Source of the DNA: Sphingomonas sp.
Lineage (GTDB): Bacteria; Pseudomonadota; Alphaproteobacteria; Sphingomonadales; Sphingomonadaceae
Direction of reading: 5' to 3'
NCBI GenBank assembly: GCA_017418975.1
Contig: JAFOMG010000011.1
Span: 434,001 to 498,000, forward strand
Length of the DNA: 64,000 nucleotides
The number at the start of each line of letters is the position of its first letter. Positions within the stretch are counted from its first letter, which is position 1. The position numbers were made by a program, and so were the translations under genes. Of the stretch, positions 37,826-49,240 are shown in pieces. The notes beneath the pieces were generated by a model. It did not search any database and had not been told where the DNA came from. It saw nothing but the letters and a program-made list of their open reading frames with translations.

Positions 37826-38839
37826 TCAGCGCGTGGTGACTTCGTCGTCTTCCAGCCATCCGGCGACGCCGGGATCGTTCTCGATCAGCGCTTCCGGCGC
37901 GGCGGCGGCGGGCCGCGCGAGATCGCTGCCCAGGCCGAGCGAATCGGGAATCACCACCAGGGTGGTGCCGGGCCCCACCACGCCGGCGAGCGCGCGGCGG
38001 AAGGGATCGCTGCCCTGGAAACGCCCGGCGTCCGGCGCGGCGAGGCCGGCGGCGGCGCGGCCCTCGCCCGGCAGCGCCAGCCTTTGCCAGCGATAGTCGC
38101 CAGCGACCACATCCTGCAGCACATAGGCCTGGACCCGGTCGATCACCCCGTCGAACGCCACCGGGGCCGAGCCGATCTCGACGCCGCCGCGCAGCACCAC
38201 CATCCGCCGGTCGGCACCGCTCACCACGATCGATACCGGGCCGGAGCGCGCAAGCTCGGGCCGCCACACCGCCGGGCCTGCGGGGAGGGCGGGCGACACC
38301 GGATCCGTGCCGATGCGCAGCGCCGGGGCCTGGTTGGTGACGATCACGGTCATGCCGAGATCGGTCTGCTCGAACAGCAGCCGGGCGAATTCGTGCGGCA
38401 GGCGGATGCAGCCATGCGAGGCCGGATAGCCCGGCAGGTTCCCGGCATGGAGGGCGATGCCGTACCAGGTGAGGCGCTGCATGAAGGGCATCGGCGCGTT
38501 CGAATATTTGCTCGAACGGTGCCATTTCGCCTTTTGCAGGATGGTGAAGACGCCGGTGGGGGTGCGATGGCCGGCCTTGCCCGTCGAGATGGTGGAGACG
38601 GCGATCGGCACGCCGTTGCGATAGGCGACCACGCGCTGGGTGGCGATGTTCACCACCACCAGCATCGGGCCGGCCGGTGCGATCTCGGGCACCCAGATAT
38701 ACTGGCCGGGCCTCAGCCGTTCGACCGAGGCCATCACGGTGCCGTCGTTGATCGGCTGCATCTGGGCGGCGCCCGCGGTGGCGAGCAGGCCGGTGGCGAT
38801 GGCGAGGGACAGCGTTTTTATTCGCTTCGATCGGAGCAA
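37826..38839 (-). CDS. L,D-transpeptidase (YkuD family)
   Basis: A 337-residue envelope enzyme that forms 3-3 cross-links or attaches proteins to peptidoglycan. It has a signal peptide (TLSLAIATGLLATAGAAQ), a YkuD domain with STGKAGHRTPTGVF and the catalytic SHGCIRLP with Cys144, then a long C-terminal part of about 180 residues. The start is TTG: a TGA stop lies two codons upstream in frame and no ATG precedes the signal peptide. GGGGTGAG is just before it. Confidence 0.88.
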   Translation of the reverse strand: MLRSKRIKTLSLAIATGLLATAGAAQMQPINDGTVMASVERLRPGQYIWVPEIAPAGPMLVVVNIATQRVVAYRNGVPIAVSTISTGKAGHRTPTGVFTILQKAKWHRSSKYSNAPMPFMQRLTWYGIALHAGNLPGYPASHGCIRLPHEFARLLFEQTDLGMTVIVTNQAPALRIGTDPVSPALPAGPAVWRPELARSGPVSIVVSGADRRMVVLRGGVEIGSAPVAFDGVIDRVQAYVLQDVVAGDYRWQRLALPGEGRAAAGLAAPDAGRFQGSDPFRRALAGVVGPGTTLVVIPDSLGLGSDLARPAAAAPEALIENDPGVAGWLEDDEVTTR

Positions 38840-38938
38840 GACTCACCCCATGCGATGACGTCATGACATCCTATCAGCGTGATGCCCCCGCGAAAACGGG
38901 CGGTTGCGGGAAAGCTGTTAGTCCCTAGCTTGGAAGCC

Positions 38939-39787
38939 ATGAACCCTGCCGACGGCATCGCGAAAAGGCTGCGTGGCGCGCTGATCGGCCAGGTGCGCGC
39001 CGTGTTCAACGATCAGGCCCGGGGCGAGAAGCCGGTCCAGCGCAAGCCCGAGGAGAGCCTGTTCGGGCCCCGATCGGTGGTGTGGCGCGTGCATGGCGAC
39101 GTCACCACCATGATGGTGGGCGGGGTCGCGGCGCTGCTGCTCCAGATGCTCCACCCGGCAGTGCTGGCGGGGGTGTGGGACCATTCCGCCTTTCGCGGCG
39201 ACATGCTGGGGCGGCTGCGGCGCACGGCGCGGTTCATCGCGGTGACCACCTATGGCTCGGCCGAGGAGGCGGGCGCGGCGATCGCCAGGGTGCGCGAGGT
39301 GCACACCCGGGTGAAGGGCGTGCTGCCCGACGGCACGCCCTATGCCGCCGACGATCCGCGCCTGCTCGCCTGGGTGCATGTGACCGAGGCGGTGAGCTTC
39401 CTCGATGCCTGGATGCGCTATGCCGAACCGGGCATGCCGATGGCCGAGCAGGACAGGTATTTCGCCGATTTCGCGCGGATCGCCGAGGCGCTGGGTACCG
39501 ACCCGATCCCGCGCAGCCGGGCGGAGGCGGATGCGCTGATCGCGGCGATGCGCCCCGAGCTGCTGGTCGATGCGCGCACGCGCGAAGTGGCGCGCATGGT
39601 GCTCGACCAGCCGGCGCCCAGCCTGGCGGTAGCGCCGGTGCAGGCGCTCACCTTCGGCGCGGCGGTGGACCTGCTGCCCGGCTGGGCGCGGACGATGCAC
39701 GGGCTTTCCGGGGCGGGCCTGGCGACGCCCGCGCTGCGCATCGGCACGCGCGGCGTGGCGCGTACGCTGCGCTGGGCGTTTCGTTAG
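38939..39787 (+). CDS. DUF2236 (MpaB-like oxygenase) protein
   Basis: A 282-residue, mostly helical protein. Family features are FGPRSVVWRVHGDVTTMMVGGVAALLLQMLHP near residue 30, followed by HSAFRGDMLGRLRRTARFI and a conserved AWVHVTEAVSFLDA. DUF2236 includes fungal MpaB and rubber-degrading latex-clearing proteins, some of which bind heme; His in MLHP and HVTEA are candidates. The reaction here is unknown. The ATG at 38939 was chosen because similarity begins after it. It overlaps the convergent RlpA gene by four bases. Confidence 0.8.
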   Translation: MNPADGIAKRLRGALIGQVRAVFNDQARGEKPVQRKPEESLFGPRSVVWRVHGDVTTMMVGGVAALLLQMLHPAVLAGVWDHSAFRGDMLGRLRRTARFIAVTTYGSAEEAGAAIARVREVHTRVKGVLPDGTPYAADDPRLLAWVHVTEAVSFLDAWMRYAEPGMPMAEQDRYFADFARIAEALGTDPIPRSRAEADALIAAMRPELLVDARTREVARMVLDQPAPSLAVAPVQALTFGAAVDLLPGWARTMHGLSGAGLATPALRIGTRGVARTLRWAFR

Positions 39788-40206
39788 TCCTGGCCGGCTT
39801 CGGCCTCTTCCGCTTCCGCCAGCGCGAGCGACACGGTGCCCCGGCCCCGGCGGGCAAGGCCGATCTCGTTCGCGGCCGCGCGGGAAATGTCGATCAGCCG
39901 GCCCTTGTCCCAGGGGCCGCGGTCGTTGATCCGCACGACCACGCTGCGCCCGCTGCCGATATCGGTGACGCGCACGCGCGTGCCGAACGGCAGGCTGCGG
40001 TGCGCGGCGGTGAAGTCGCTGGGGTCATAGGCTTCGCCGCTCGCGGTGCGCCTGCCGGCGAAACGATCGGCATAATAGCTGGCCTCGCCGGTGGCGATCG
40101 CGGCGGCGGGCGCCAGGCCGGGCGCGTTCGCATGGGAAATCGCGCAGGGCGAAAGCAGCATTGCCGCAACGGCAAATGCCATCCCCCGCTCGAACCTTGC
40201 CCCCAT
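39784..40206 (-). CDS. RlpA-family septal-ring/lytic transglycosylase-like protein
   Basis: A 140-residue exported protein with signal peptide (MAFAVAAMLLSPCAISHA) and one double-psi beta-barrel domain: GEASYYADRFAGRRTASGE, SLPFGTRVRVTDIGSGRSVVV and RINDRGPWDKGRLIDIS. The SPOR domain of full RlpA is absent, so it is a short form. RlpA cleaves naked glycan strands in some species; others are inactive. Confidence 0.88.
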   Translation of the reverse strand: MGARFERGMAFAVAAMLLSPCAISHANAPGLAPAAAIATGEASYYADRFAGRRTASGEAYDPSDFTAAHRSLPFGTRVRVTDIGSGRSVVVRINDRGPWDKGRLIDISRAAANEIGLARRGRGTVSLALAEAEEAEAGQD

Positions 40207-40314
40207 TTGACTTGCCTCGTCTTGCCCGGGAGGAGGCCTGCCGCCGATCGCCGGACAAATCCACCGCGCCGGGTCGATACTGCGCCATATCGTGGTTGGG
40301 CGGCGACGAGCCGC

Positions 40315-41103
40315 TCAGGCCGCGTCGAAGGCCAGCGTGTAGGTATAGCTGCGATAGGGGGTTTCCGACCCGGCCGGCGCCGCCGTGCGGTGGCGGACCA
40401 GGACCAGGTAGAGCCCGGCATCGCCGGGGCGCAGGGTGAAATTGCCCTGCGCGTCCGACCGGGCCGTCGCGGCGATCTTCCTGCCGTCATAATTGCCCGC
40501 GGCGCGGAACAGCGTGACTTCGGTGTCGGCGAGGGGCTTGCCGTCGAACAGCAGGCGGAACCTGGCGTCGCTGCCCGCGGCGATCTCCGCGGGATGGGTG
40601 AGCGGCTGGATCTCCAGCGCCGTGCCGATCGGCCGCAACGCCCCGGCGCTCGCCGCGCCGCGGGTGACATAGGCTTCGGCCAGCGTGGTGCTCTGCACAT
40701 CGACTTCGCGCGCGCCGGCGGGCGCGGCGCCGTCCTCGCCGGCGATGATCCACTTGCCGCCCGCCTGATACATCTTGCCCTTGCGGCCGAGCCGCTGGCC
40801 GGTGGTGAGGCGATAGGTGCCCTCGGCCGGGAGATCGGCCTCGAAGATGGTGAGGTCGCGCAGATAGGTCGGCTTGCCGACCTCGCCGCGCGTGCCGTCG
40901 GGCCGGATCAGGTGGAACGGCGCGTCCTTCATGCCTATCTCCGGCACGAACGCGTCCTCGCCGAACGAAGTGGTGACGGTGACGTGGTCGCCCTTGCCGA
41001 CATCGAACAGCGTCGGGAGCAGATAGGGCATGTGCGCCTGGGCCGCACTGCCCAGCACCAGCGCACCGAGCGCGCCCAGCAGCATGAGTTTGGCAAATCG
41101 CAT
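40315..41103 (-). CDS. Exported DUF4198 protein
   Basis: A 262-residue periplasmic protein with signal peptide ending LVLGSAAQAHMPYLLPTLF. After cleavage the new N-terminus would start near His-Met-Pro, as in many DUF4198 proteins, where an N-terminal His suggests metal binding. The body is two Ig/CnaB-like beta parts (FRLLFDGKPLADTEVTLF, GNFTLRPGDAGLYLVLV). Family members sit near metal or TonB uptake genes; no such partner is beside it. The ATG at 41103 was chosen to begin the signal peptide. Confidence 0.78.
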   Translation of the reverse strand: MRFAKLMLLGALGALVLGSAAQAHMPYLLPTLFDVGKGDHVTVTTSFGEDAFVPEIGMKDAPFHLIRPDGTRGEVGKPTYLRDLTIFEADLPAEGTYRLTTGQRLGRKGKMYQAGGKWIIAGEDGAAPAGAREVDVQSTTLAEAYVTRGAASAGALRPIGTALEIQPLTHPAEIAAGSDARFRLLFDGKPLADTEVTLFRAAGNYDGRKIAATARSDAQGNFTLRPGDAGLYLVLVRHRTAAPAGSETPYRSYTYTLAFDAA

Positions 41104-41150
41104 GGCGGCCCCCGTTCGAATGCTATGGAGCCGCGTTAGAGTTGATGCTA

Positions 41151-42278
41151 TTAACTTGCAATAGCAGATATTCGCGGAGCCTTGCGGATCCGGTAGCGCC
41201 AGGCTGCGATGCCGCCATAGAGCAGCGTGAGCAGGGCAAGGTTGAGGAGCTCGGCCCCTTGCTCGGCCAGCGTCGCGCCCATCTGGTTGATGCCGACCAT
41301 CAGACGGATGCCCGGCGTCGTCGGCAGCAGGCGGGCGATAAGGGTCAGCCAATGCGGCGTCGCCTCGGCGGGCCAGGACAGGCCGGAAAGGAAGAAGATC
41401 GGGACGGAAGTGACGATCCAGAGCTGGATCGGCCGCTCCCGCGTGCGGAAGAAGCTGCCGAGCGCCAGGGCTCCCGCCACCGTCGCCGCGACGAACAGGG
41501 CGGCGGAGACGAGCAGCGCGGCCGGATCGGCCTGCGCGCGCGGATAGTCCTGGAACCAGAAGACGAAGCCGGTGAACCAGGCGATGTTCGCGCAGCCGAT
41601 GACGAAGAAGGCCAGCGCGATGCCGAGCAGGCCGGCTGGGGCAATGCCCTGCTTGCCCTGCTGCTCGCGCATCGTCGCGGCGAGCATGGCGAGGCCGATG
41701 AGCAGCGTCTGCTGGATGATCAGAAAGGCCACGCCCGGGAAGATCGTGCTGCCATAGCCTTCGCGGGTGTTGAACAGCGGGCGCTGGATCATCGCGAGCG
41801 GGGGCGGCGCGGGCGCGCCCTGCGCCATGGCCTGGTCGATTGCGGCGTCGCGCCCGGCCGCGCCCAGCGCCGCGCCGACGCCGGCCAGCGCCGTCGAGGT
41901 GCGTAGGAGATAGGCGCCGTTGCCGTAGAGCGCGACCACGCCCTGGCCGCCGGAAAGGATGCGCCGCTCGAAGTCCGCGGGGATCACGACGATGGCGCTC
42001 ACCCGCCGTTCCTGGAGCAGGCGCAGCGCCGCGGCGGGGGAGGGCGGGCGCGCGACCAGCTCGGCCTGCTGCACCGCGCCGAGCCGGTTCTCCAGCGCGC
42101 GGCTGGTGCCGCTATGGTCCATGTCGACCACCGCGATCGGCATCCGCACCGGCACTTCGCCCGAATAGGCCGAGGGATAGAAAAAGGCGTAGAGGATGCA
42201 GGATCCGATCAGCAGCATCAGCGCCGAGCTGTCGGCGAAGATCGCGCGGAAGGTGGCGACGAAGGCGCGGCCGATCAT
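41151..42278 (-). CDS. ABC-2 type efflux permease (second subunit)
   Basis: A 375-residue membrane protein with the ABC2_membrane_3 plan: one N-terminal helix (SALMLLIGSCILYAFFYP), a periplasmic domain with PIAVVDMDHSGTSRALENRL and VSAIVVIPADFERRI, then five C-terminal helices with FFRTRERPIQLWIVTSVPIFFLSGLSWP. It resembles YhhJ/YbhR-type permeases. The start ATG at 42278 overlaps the stop of the first permease. It is the last gene of a TolC-HlyD-permease-permease operon without an ATPase gene. Confidence 0.88.
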   Translation of the reverse strand: MIGRAFVATFRAIFADSSALMLLIGSCILYAFFYPSAYSGEVPVRMPIAVVDMDHSGTSRALENRLGAVQQAELVARPPSPAAALRLLQERRVSAIVVIPADFERRILSGGQGVVALYGNGAYLLRTSTALAGVGAALGAAGRDAAIDQAMAQGAPAPPPLAMIQRPLFNTREGYGSTIFPGVAFLIIQQTLLIGLAMLAATMREQQGKQGIAPAGLLGIALAFFVIGCANIAWFTGFVFWFQDYPRAQADPAALLVSAALFVAATVAGALALGSFFRTRERPIQLWIVTSVPIFFLSGLSWPAEATPHWLTLIARLLPTTPGIRLMVGINQMGATLAEQGAELLNLALLTLLYGGIAAWRYRIRKAPRISAIAS

Positions 42279-43441
42279 CGCCGGCCCCAGCTTTCCGGCC
42301 GCCGCGCCGCCGCCAGGTAGCGCGGCAGCCCGATGCCGCCGCCGACCAGCAGGAAGGCGAGCATAGCCAGCAGCTGCCATAGCGACTGGGCGGCGGGGGC
42401 GCCCATGATCCATTGCTCGGCCAGCAGCTTGGCGAAGGCCGAATAGGGCAGCAGCGCGCTCCACAGCCGCGCAAAGCCGGACGCCGATTCGATCGGGAAG
42501 ATCGCGCCGGCAAAGGCGAAGGACGCGCCGGCATAGAGCCCGGCGACCGACAGCGCCTTGCCCATGGTCAGCGTCAGCCCGACGACCAGCAGCGTCACGC
42601 CGACATAGGCGAGGTACATGGCGACATAGCCGGCGAGCAGCATCGCCACGCTCCCCGCCACCGGCCAGCCGCGCAGCCCGGCGACATAGCCGATCGCCAG
42701 CAGCCCCCAGCCGGTGAAGATCGCGAGATAGGGCGCGAGCTTGCCCGCCACGGCGGCGGCCGCGCGCTGGGGGGGCTCGCCGCCGATCCATTCGCCGATC
42801 GTGCCGTCGCGCAGCTCGCGGCCGAGCGCGCTGGCCACCGCGACCATGAAGATCAGGTGGAGCAGCGCGGGATGGATCAGCGCGACCAGCTGCGGCTCAT
42901 AGCTGCCCTGCGGATTGAACAGCACCGCGCTCTGCACCGCGACCGGCGGGCGCCGGACCTTGCCGGGTCCCAGCGTGGCGGCGGTCTGGGTGGCGGCGAG
43001 CGTCGCGGCCAGGCTCTGCACGACATTGCCCGTCTCGCGCAGCGCCGCGCCCGACGCAGTGGAATAGCTGGCATTGTAGAAAGTGGTGATGCTGGCGGTG
43101 GCGCCGCGCAGCACCGCGCGCTCGCTGCCCGCCGGGATCAGCACCACGGCATAGGCGCGGTTCGAGCGCACCAGCCGCTCCGCCGCGCGCATGTCCCCCG
43201 GCCGAGCCGCGACCCGCAGGCCCGGCGCCGCGTCCAGCCGCCGGGTCAGCTCGCGCGAGACGGCGCTGTCGTCCTGGTCGACCACCGCGATCGGCAGGCC
43301 GCGCATCACGCCCGAGGACAGCTGGATCGCCACCACCGCCATCAGCAGCAGCGGCACCCATGAGACCAGCGCGAGATCCCAGAAATTCGAGGCCAGGAAC
43401 CGCGCCTCCCGCCGCAGCGCGCTGCCGAAGGCGCCCGCCAT
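42275..43441 (-). CDS. ABC-2 type efflux permease (first subunit)
   Basis: A 388-residue permease with the same layout as its downstream partner: an N-terminal helix (LALVSWVPLLLMAVVAIQLS), a large periplasmic part (PIAVVDQDDSAVSRELTRRL; AYAVVLIPAGSERAVL) and about five C-terminal helices. The two subunits are related and likely form a heterodimer. The ATG at 43441 lies five bases after the HlyD stop. Confidence 0.88.
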   Translation of the reverse strand: MAGAFGSALRREARFLASNFWDLALVSWVPLLLMAVVAIQLSSGVMRGLPIAVVDQDDSAVSRELTRRLDAAPGLRVAARPGDMRAAERLVRSNRAYAVVLIPAGSERAVLRGATASITTFYNASYSTASGAALRETGNVVQSLAATLAATQTAATLGPGKVRRPPVAVQSAVLFNPQGSYEPQLVALIHPALLHLIFMVAVASALGRELRDGTIGEWIGGEPPQRAAAAVAGKLAPYLAIFTGWGLLAIGYVAGLRGWPVAGSVAMLLAGYVAMYLAYVGVTLLVVGLTLTMGKALSVAGLYAGASFAFAGAIFPIESASGFARLWSALLPYSAFAKLLAEQWIMGAPAAQSLWQLLAMLAFLLVGGGIGLPRYLAAARRPESWGRR

Positions 43442-43446
43442 GCCGG

Positions 43447-44481
43447 TCAGGCCGGCCAGTCGAACAGCACGGTCATGCCCGGCCGCAGCCCCTCGACCGG
43501 GGCGACCGGCACCACGCGCACCTCGAAGCTCTTGATGTCGAACCCGGTCGATTGCCGCGTCGCGCGCCAGGTGGCGAAGTCGCCCGCCGGGGCGGTATAG
43601 ACGACGCGGAAGCGCCCCCGCTTGTTGGCGAGGGCGGGGATCGTGCCGGCCAGCTCCTTGCCGCGCGCCAGCCCGCGCAGCTGGTCCTCGCGCACGTTGA
43701 GCGTCACCCAGGGGTGCGCGATGTCGGTCAGCATGAACACCGGGAAGCCCTGCGGCACCAGCTCGCCCGGCTGGGCCAGCCGCTTGCCGACCTCGCCATC
43801 GGCCGGCGCCGTCACTCGTGTCTCGTCGGCGGCGGCCTGCACTTCCGCCACCGCGCCGCGCGCCTGCTGCACCTGGCCGGTCGCCGCCGCCTTGTCCTGC
43901 CGCCGCGCCCCGGCCAGCGCGAGATCATATTGCGCGCGCGCCGCCTTGGCCTGTTCGGCGGAAGCGACTGCGTTGGTTCGCGCTTCGTCCGCCTTCTGCC
44001 CGGCGATCACACCCTGCTCGTAGAGCCGCTGGGTGCGCGCGGAAGTGGTGCGGGCCAGCTCGGCGGCGGCCTGTGCCCGGCGCCACTGCGCCTCGGCCGC
44101 GCGGATATCCTCCGGCCGGGCGCCTTCGTCCGCCTTGCTCTCCACCGCCTGCGCCGCCGCCAGCGCCCCGCCCGCCTGTTCCGACTTGGCGGCGACTTCC
44201 GGGCTGTCGAGCGTGTAGAGCAATTGCCCGGCCTTTACCGGCTGCCCCTCCTCGACATGGAAGGCGCCGATGCGGCCGGTGACCTTGCTGGTGATCCGCA
44301 TCTCGCGCGCATCGACCATGCCCTGAATCTGGTCCGGCGCGGGGCGATAGGCCAGCCACAGGCCGAGCGCGAGCAGCACGGCCACCACCAGCCCGGCGAC
44401 CAGCGCGACGGGAAAGCGCCTGGCAGGGGCGGGAGCGGGCGCCGGCGCGGGGGCTTCGTCCTCGATCGCGGTATCGGTCAT
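43447..44481 (-). CDS. HlyD-family periplasmic adaptor
   Basis: A 344-residue membrane-fusion protein that links inner-membrane permeases to a TolC channel. It has an N-terminal membrane helix (VALVAGLVVAVLLALGLWLAY), split lipoyl halves (MRITSKVTGRIGAFHVEEGQPVKAG and TRVTAPADGEVGKRLAQPGEL), an Ala/Glu/Gln-rich coiled coil between (about 105-220) and a C-terminal barrel. Its ATG overlaps the TolC-like gene's stop by four bases. YhiI/YbhG-type adaptors are the closest form I know. Confidence 0.92.
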   Translation of the reverse strand: MTDTAIEDEAPAPAPAPAPARRFPVALVAGLVVAVLLALGLWLAYRPAPDQIQGMVDAREMRITSKVTGRIGAFHVEEGQPVKAGQLLYTLDSPEVAAKSEQAGGALAAAQAVESKADEGARPEDIRAAEAQWRRAQAAAELARTTSARTQRLYEQGVIAGQKADEARTNAVASAEQAKAARAQYDLALAGARRQDKAAATGQVQQARGAVAEVQAAADETRVTAPADGEVGKRLAQPGELVPQGFPVFMLTDIAHPWVTLNVREDQLRGLARGKELAGTIPALANKRGRFRVVYTAPAGDFATWRATRQSTGFDIKSFEVRVVPVAPVEGLRPGMTVLFDWPA

Positions 44482-45842
44482 GGGATCACCTTGTCGGCCC
44501 GGGCGAGATAATCGGGCATGCGGGCCATCTGGCCGCTCAGGCTGAGCAGCTGGGCGAGCGCCTGGACATAGTCGTTGGCCGCCTGGGCGCGCTGGACGCG
44601 GGCGCGGCCGAGCCCGAGCTGCGCGTCGATCACGTCGAGCGACGTGACCTGCTGCTCGCGGAACGAGAGCGTCTGCAGCCGCAGATTCTCGGTGGCCGAG
44701 GCAAGCGCGCTGTCGAGCAGCAGGAAGCGCCTGCGCGCCGCCTCCGTCTCGCCCCAGGCCTTGGTCACGCCGATCTCGAGCTGGGTGCGCGCCTCGCGCA
44801 GGCCGGCCTCGGCCTGCGCCACCGTCGCGCGCGCGGCCTCCACCTGCTGCTGGCGGCCGGCGCCCGACATGAGCTTGTATTTCAGGCCGACGCCCACCGA
44901 CCAGTCCGGATCGGTGAGCAGCGAATTGCGCGTGTCGAAATTATACTGGCCGAAGCCATAGATGGTCGGCCGCAGCTTCGACTGCTGGAGCGTCACCCCG
45001 GCGCGCGCCTGATCCTCCAGCGCCTGCAGCCGGGCGAGCTGGGGATGGGCATAGAGCGCGGCGGCCTTGAAGCTCTCGAGCGGCTCCAGCGGCTGCGAAT
45101 TGACGCCGAGCGGGCTGAGCGGATGCACGCCGGCCGGCGCGCGGAGCATGCCGGCGAGCGCGGCATTGGCGGTGCCCAGGTCCGATATCGCCTTTTCATA
45201 TTCGCGCGCGGCATCGTCGCGCGCCACTTCCGCCTGCAAGCGCTGCGCGCGGCTGATGAAGCGCGCTTGTTCGAGCTTCACCGCGTCGGCGACATGGCGG
45301 TTGAGCCCGTCGAGCACGTCGCGGCGGATGCCCAGTGCCCGCTCGGCGAGCTGCTGGCCATAATAGGCCTGGACCAGCTGAACGAGCGCATTGTCCACCG
45401 CGAGGTCGCGATCGGCCTTGGCCTGGGCCACCTGGGCGCGGGCGCCGGCCCGGGTCCCGGAGATCTGGCCGCCGGTGTAGAAGGGCAGGGTGGCGGTGAC
45501 GATCGGCCGGGCGCTCGTCCGCTCCTGCCGGAACTTCAGCGGATCGCGGATGCCGAAGGATTCCGCCACCGGCGCCAGCGATCCGAGCGGCAGATAGAGC
45601 GTCTTCTGATATTCGAGCAGCTGCGCCTCGACGTCCACGTCCAGCCGGCCGAGCGTGCGGGTGGCGCCTTCCTGCGCCTCCTTGCCGCGCAGATTGGCGG
45701 CGGCGGCCTCGATCGCGTCGGAACGCTGGAGCAGCCTGTCCTGCGCCGAGCGATAGTCCAGCCCCAGCGGTTCGGAAGTTTGCGCGAAGACGGGCGATGC
45801 ACAGGAAAGCGTAGATAGCAGCGACAACGCCAGGATGCGCAT
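44478..45842 (-). CDS. TolC-family outer-membrane efflux protein
   Basis: A 454-residue outer-membrane channel with signal peptide (MRILALSLLSTLSCASPVFA). Two related halves of long amphipathic helices are seen, with typical GLKYKLMSGAGRQQQVEAARATVAQAEAGLREAR in the second half. Start at 45842 is favoured because the signal peptide begins there and GGGAG is eight bases before. It is the first gene of a four-gene efflux operon running to 41151. Confidence 0.92.
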   Translation of the reverse strand: MRILALSLLSTLSCASPVFAQTSEPLGLDYRSAQDRLLQRSDAIEAAAANLRGKEAQEGATRTLGRLDVDVEAQLLEYQKTLYLPLGSLAPVAESFGIRDPLKFRQERTSARPIVTATLPFYTGGQISGTRAGARAQVAQAKADRDLAVDNALVQLVQAYYGQQLAERALGIRRDVLDGLNRHVADAVKLEQARFISRAQRLQAEVARDDAAREYEKAISDLGTANAALAGMLRAPAGVHPLSPLGVNSQPLEPLESFKAAALYAHPQLARLQALEDQARAGVTLQQSKLRPTIYGFGQYNFDTRNSLLTDPDWSVGVGLKYKLMSGAGRQQQVEAARATVAQAEAGLREARTQLEIGVTKAWGETEAARRRFLLLDSALASATENLRLQTLSFREQQVTSLDVIDAQLGLGRARVQRAQAANDYVQALAQLLSLSGQMARMPDYLARADKVIP

Positions 45843-45996
45843 CGACAGAACTCCCGTCACGCCATGCGCGAATGATCGCGATCATACCGCTTTTGTAAAG
45901 AGCGATTTCCCGGGTTCGGGCCCGATACGGCGGCGATGCGGGAGCTAGAGCGGGAGCCCGGACGGGGTTTTGTTTCCTCCGTCATCCCCACTTCCA

Positions 45997-46026
45997 CCGT
46001 CATCCCCGCCTGCGCGGGGATGACGA
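45997..46026. repeat. Single hairpin of the dispersed CATCCCCGC family
   Basis: GTCATCCCCGCCTGCGCGGGGATGAC is a perfect hairpin of 11 pairs with a 4-base loop. It sits between the gyrB 3' end and the TolC operon and may act as a transcription end. Confidence 0.75.
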
Positions 46027-46053
46027 CAAAATCAGATATCTTGAACCCCCAGC

Positions 46054-48645
<2,592 letters not shown>

Positions 48646-48655
48646 CTAGGCGCGT

Positions 48656-49177
48656 CTACTCGCTGTCATATGCGAAGGTGGCGATCGCGGCTGCGTGGAC
48701 CGGCTTGCCCTGGAAGCTGGCCGGGGTGAAGCGCGCGCGCTTCAGCATCGCGGCACAGGCGGCGACATCGAGCTTGGCGATGCCGCTGCTGTGCTGGACC
48801 ATGCAGTCCGTCGCCACGCCGCGCTCGTCGATTTCGTAGACGATGGTCACGCTGCCCGACTTGTGCTCCGGAATCGACGCGGCGGGATAGTCGGCGGACG
48901 GAAACCATTCCTCGGACGACCCCTTGGCCAGCGCCGGGGTGATCGCCGTCGGCACGCCGCGGGCGGCGAGGGTGGCGCAGGCCGCCTTCACCTTGGTCGC
49001 ATCGGTGGCGGGATCGAGCGGCACGCAGGAAATGATCCGGTTCTTCCGGTCGGTCGCCACGGCATAGGCGGCGCCTTCATGGCGCATCGCCGGCCAGGCC
49101 CGCAGCTTTTCGGCGGATGCGCCCGGTGCTGGCGCGAGCACCGCCGCAGCGGCACCGAGCATGAACAATGCCGGCAT
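48656..49177 (-). CDS. Exported TonB C-terminal-domain protein
   Basis: A 173-residue protein with a signal peptide (MPALFMLGAAAAVLAPAPGASA). The C-terminal 80 residues match the TonB C-terminal fold: GSVTIVYEIDERGVATDCMVQHSSGIAKLDVAACAAMLKRARFTPA. It lacks the N-terminal anchor and Pro-rich spacer of true TonB, so it is unlikely to energise receptors; a periplasmic role is inferred. Two further Cys (ISCVP, KAACATL) may form a disulfide. Confidence 0.78.
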   Translation of the reverse strand: MPALFMLGAAAAVLAPAPGASAEKLRAWPAMRHEGAAYAVATDRKNRIISCVPLDPATDATKVKAACATLAARGVPTAITPALAKGSSEEWFPSADYPAASIPEHKSGSVTIVYEIDERGVATDCMVQHSSGIAKLDVAACAAMLKRARFTPASFQGKPVHAAAIATFAYDSE

Positions 49178-49240
49178 GATCCCCGTCTCCCTCCCCGTTG
49201 TGGGCGGAAGAGTGCGGAAGAAGGGCCCCGGCGTCCAGCT

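Noticed and set aside
41143..41166. TGCTATT/AATAGCA dyad as an iron-regulator site before the DUF4198 gene
   Set aside because: It overlaps the permease stop codon, has a 7-base arm only and no similarity I can defend to a known operator.
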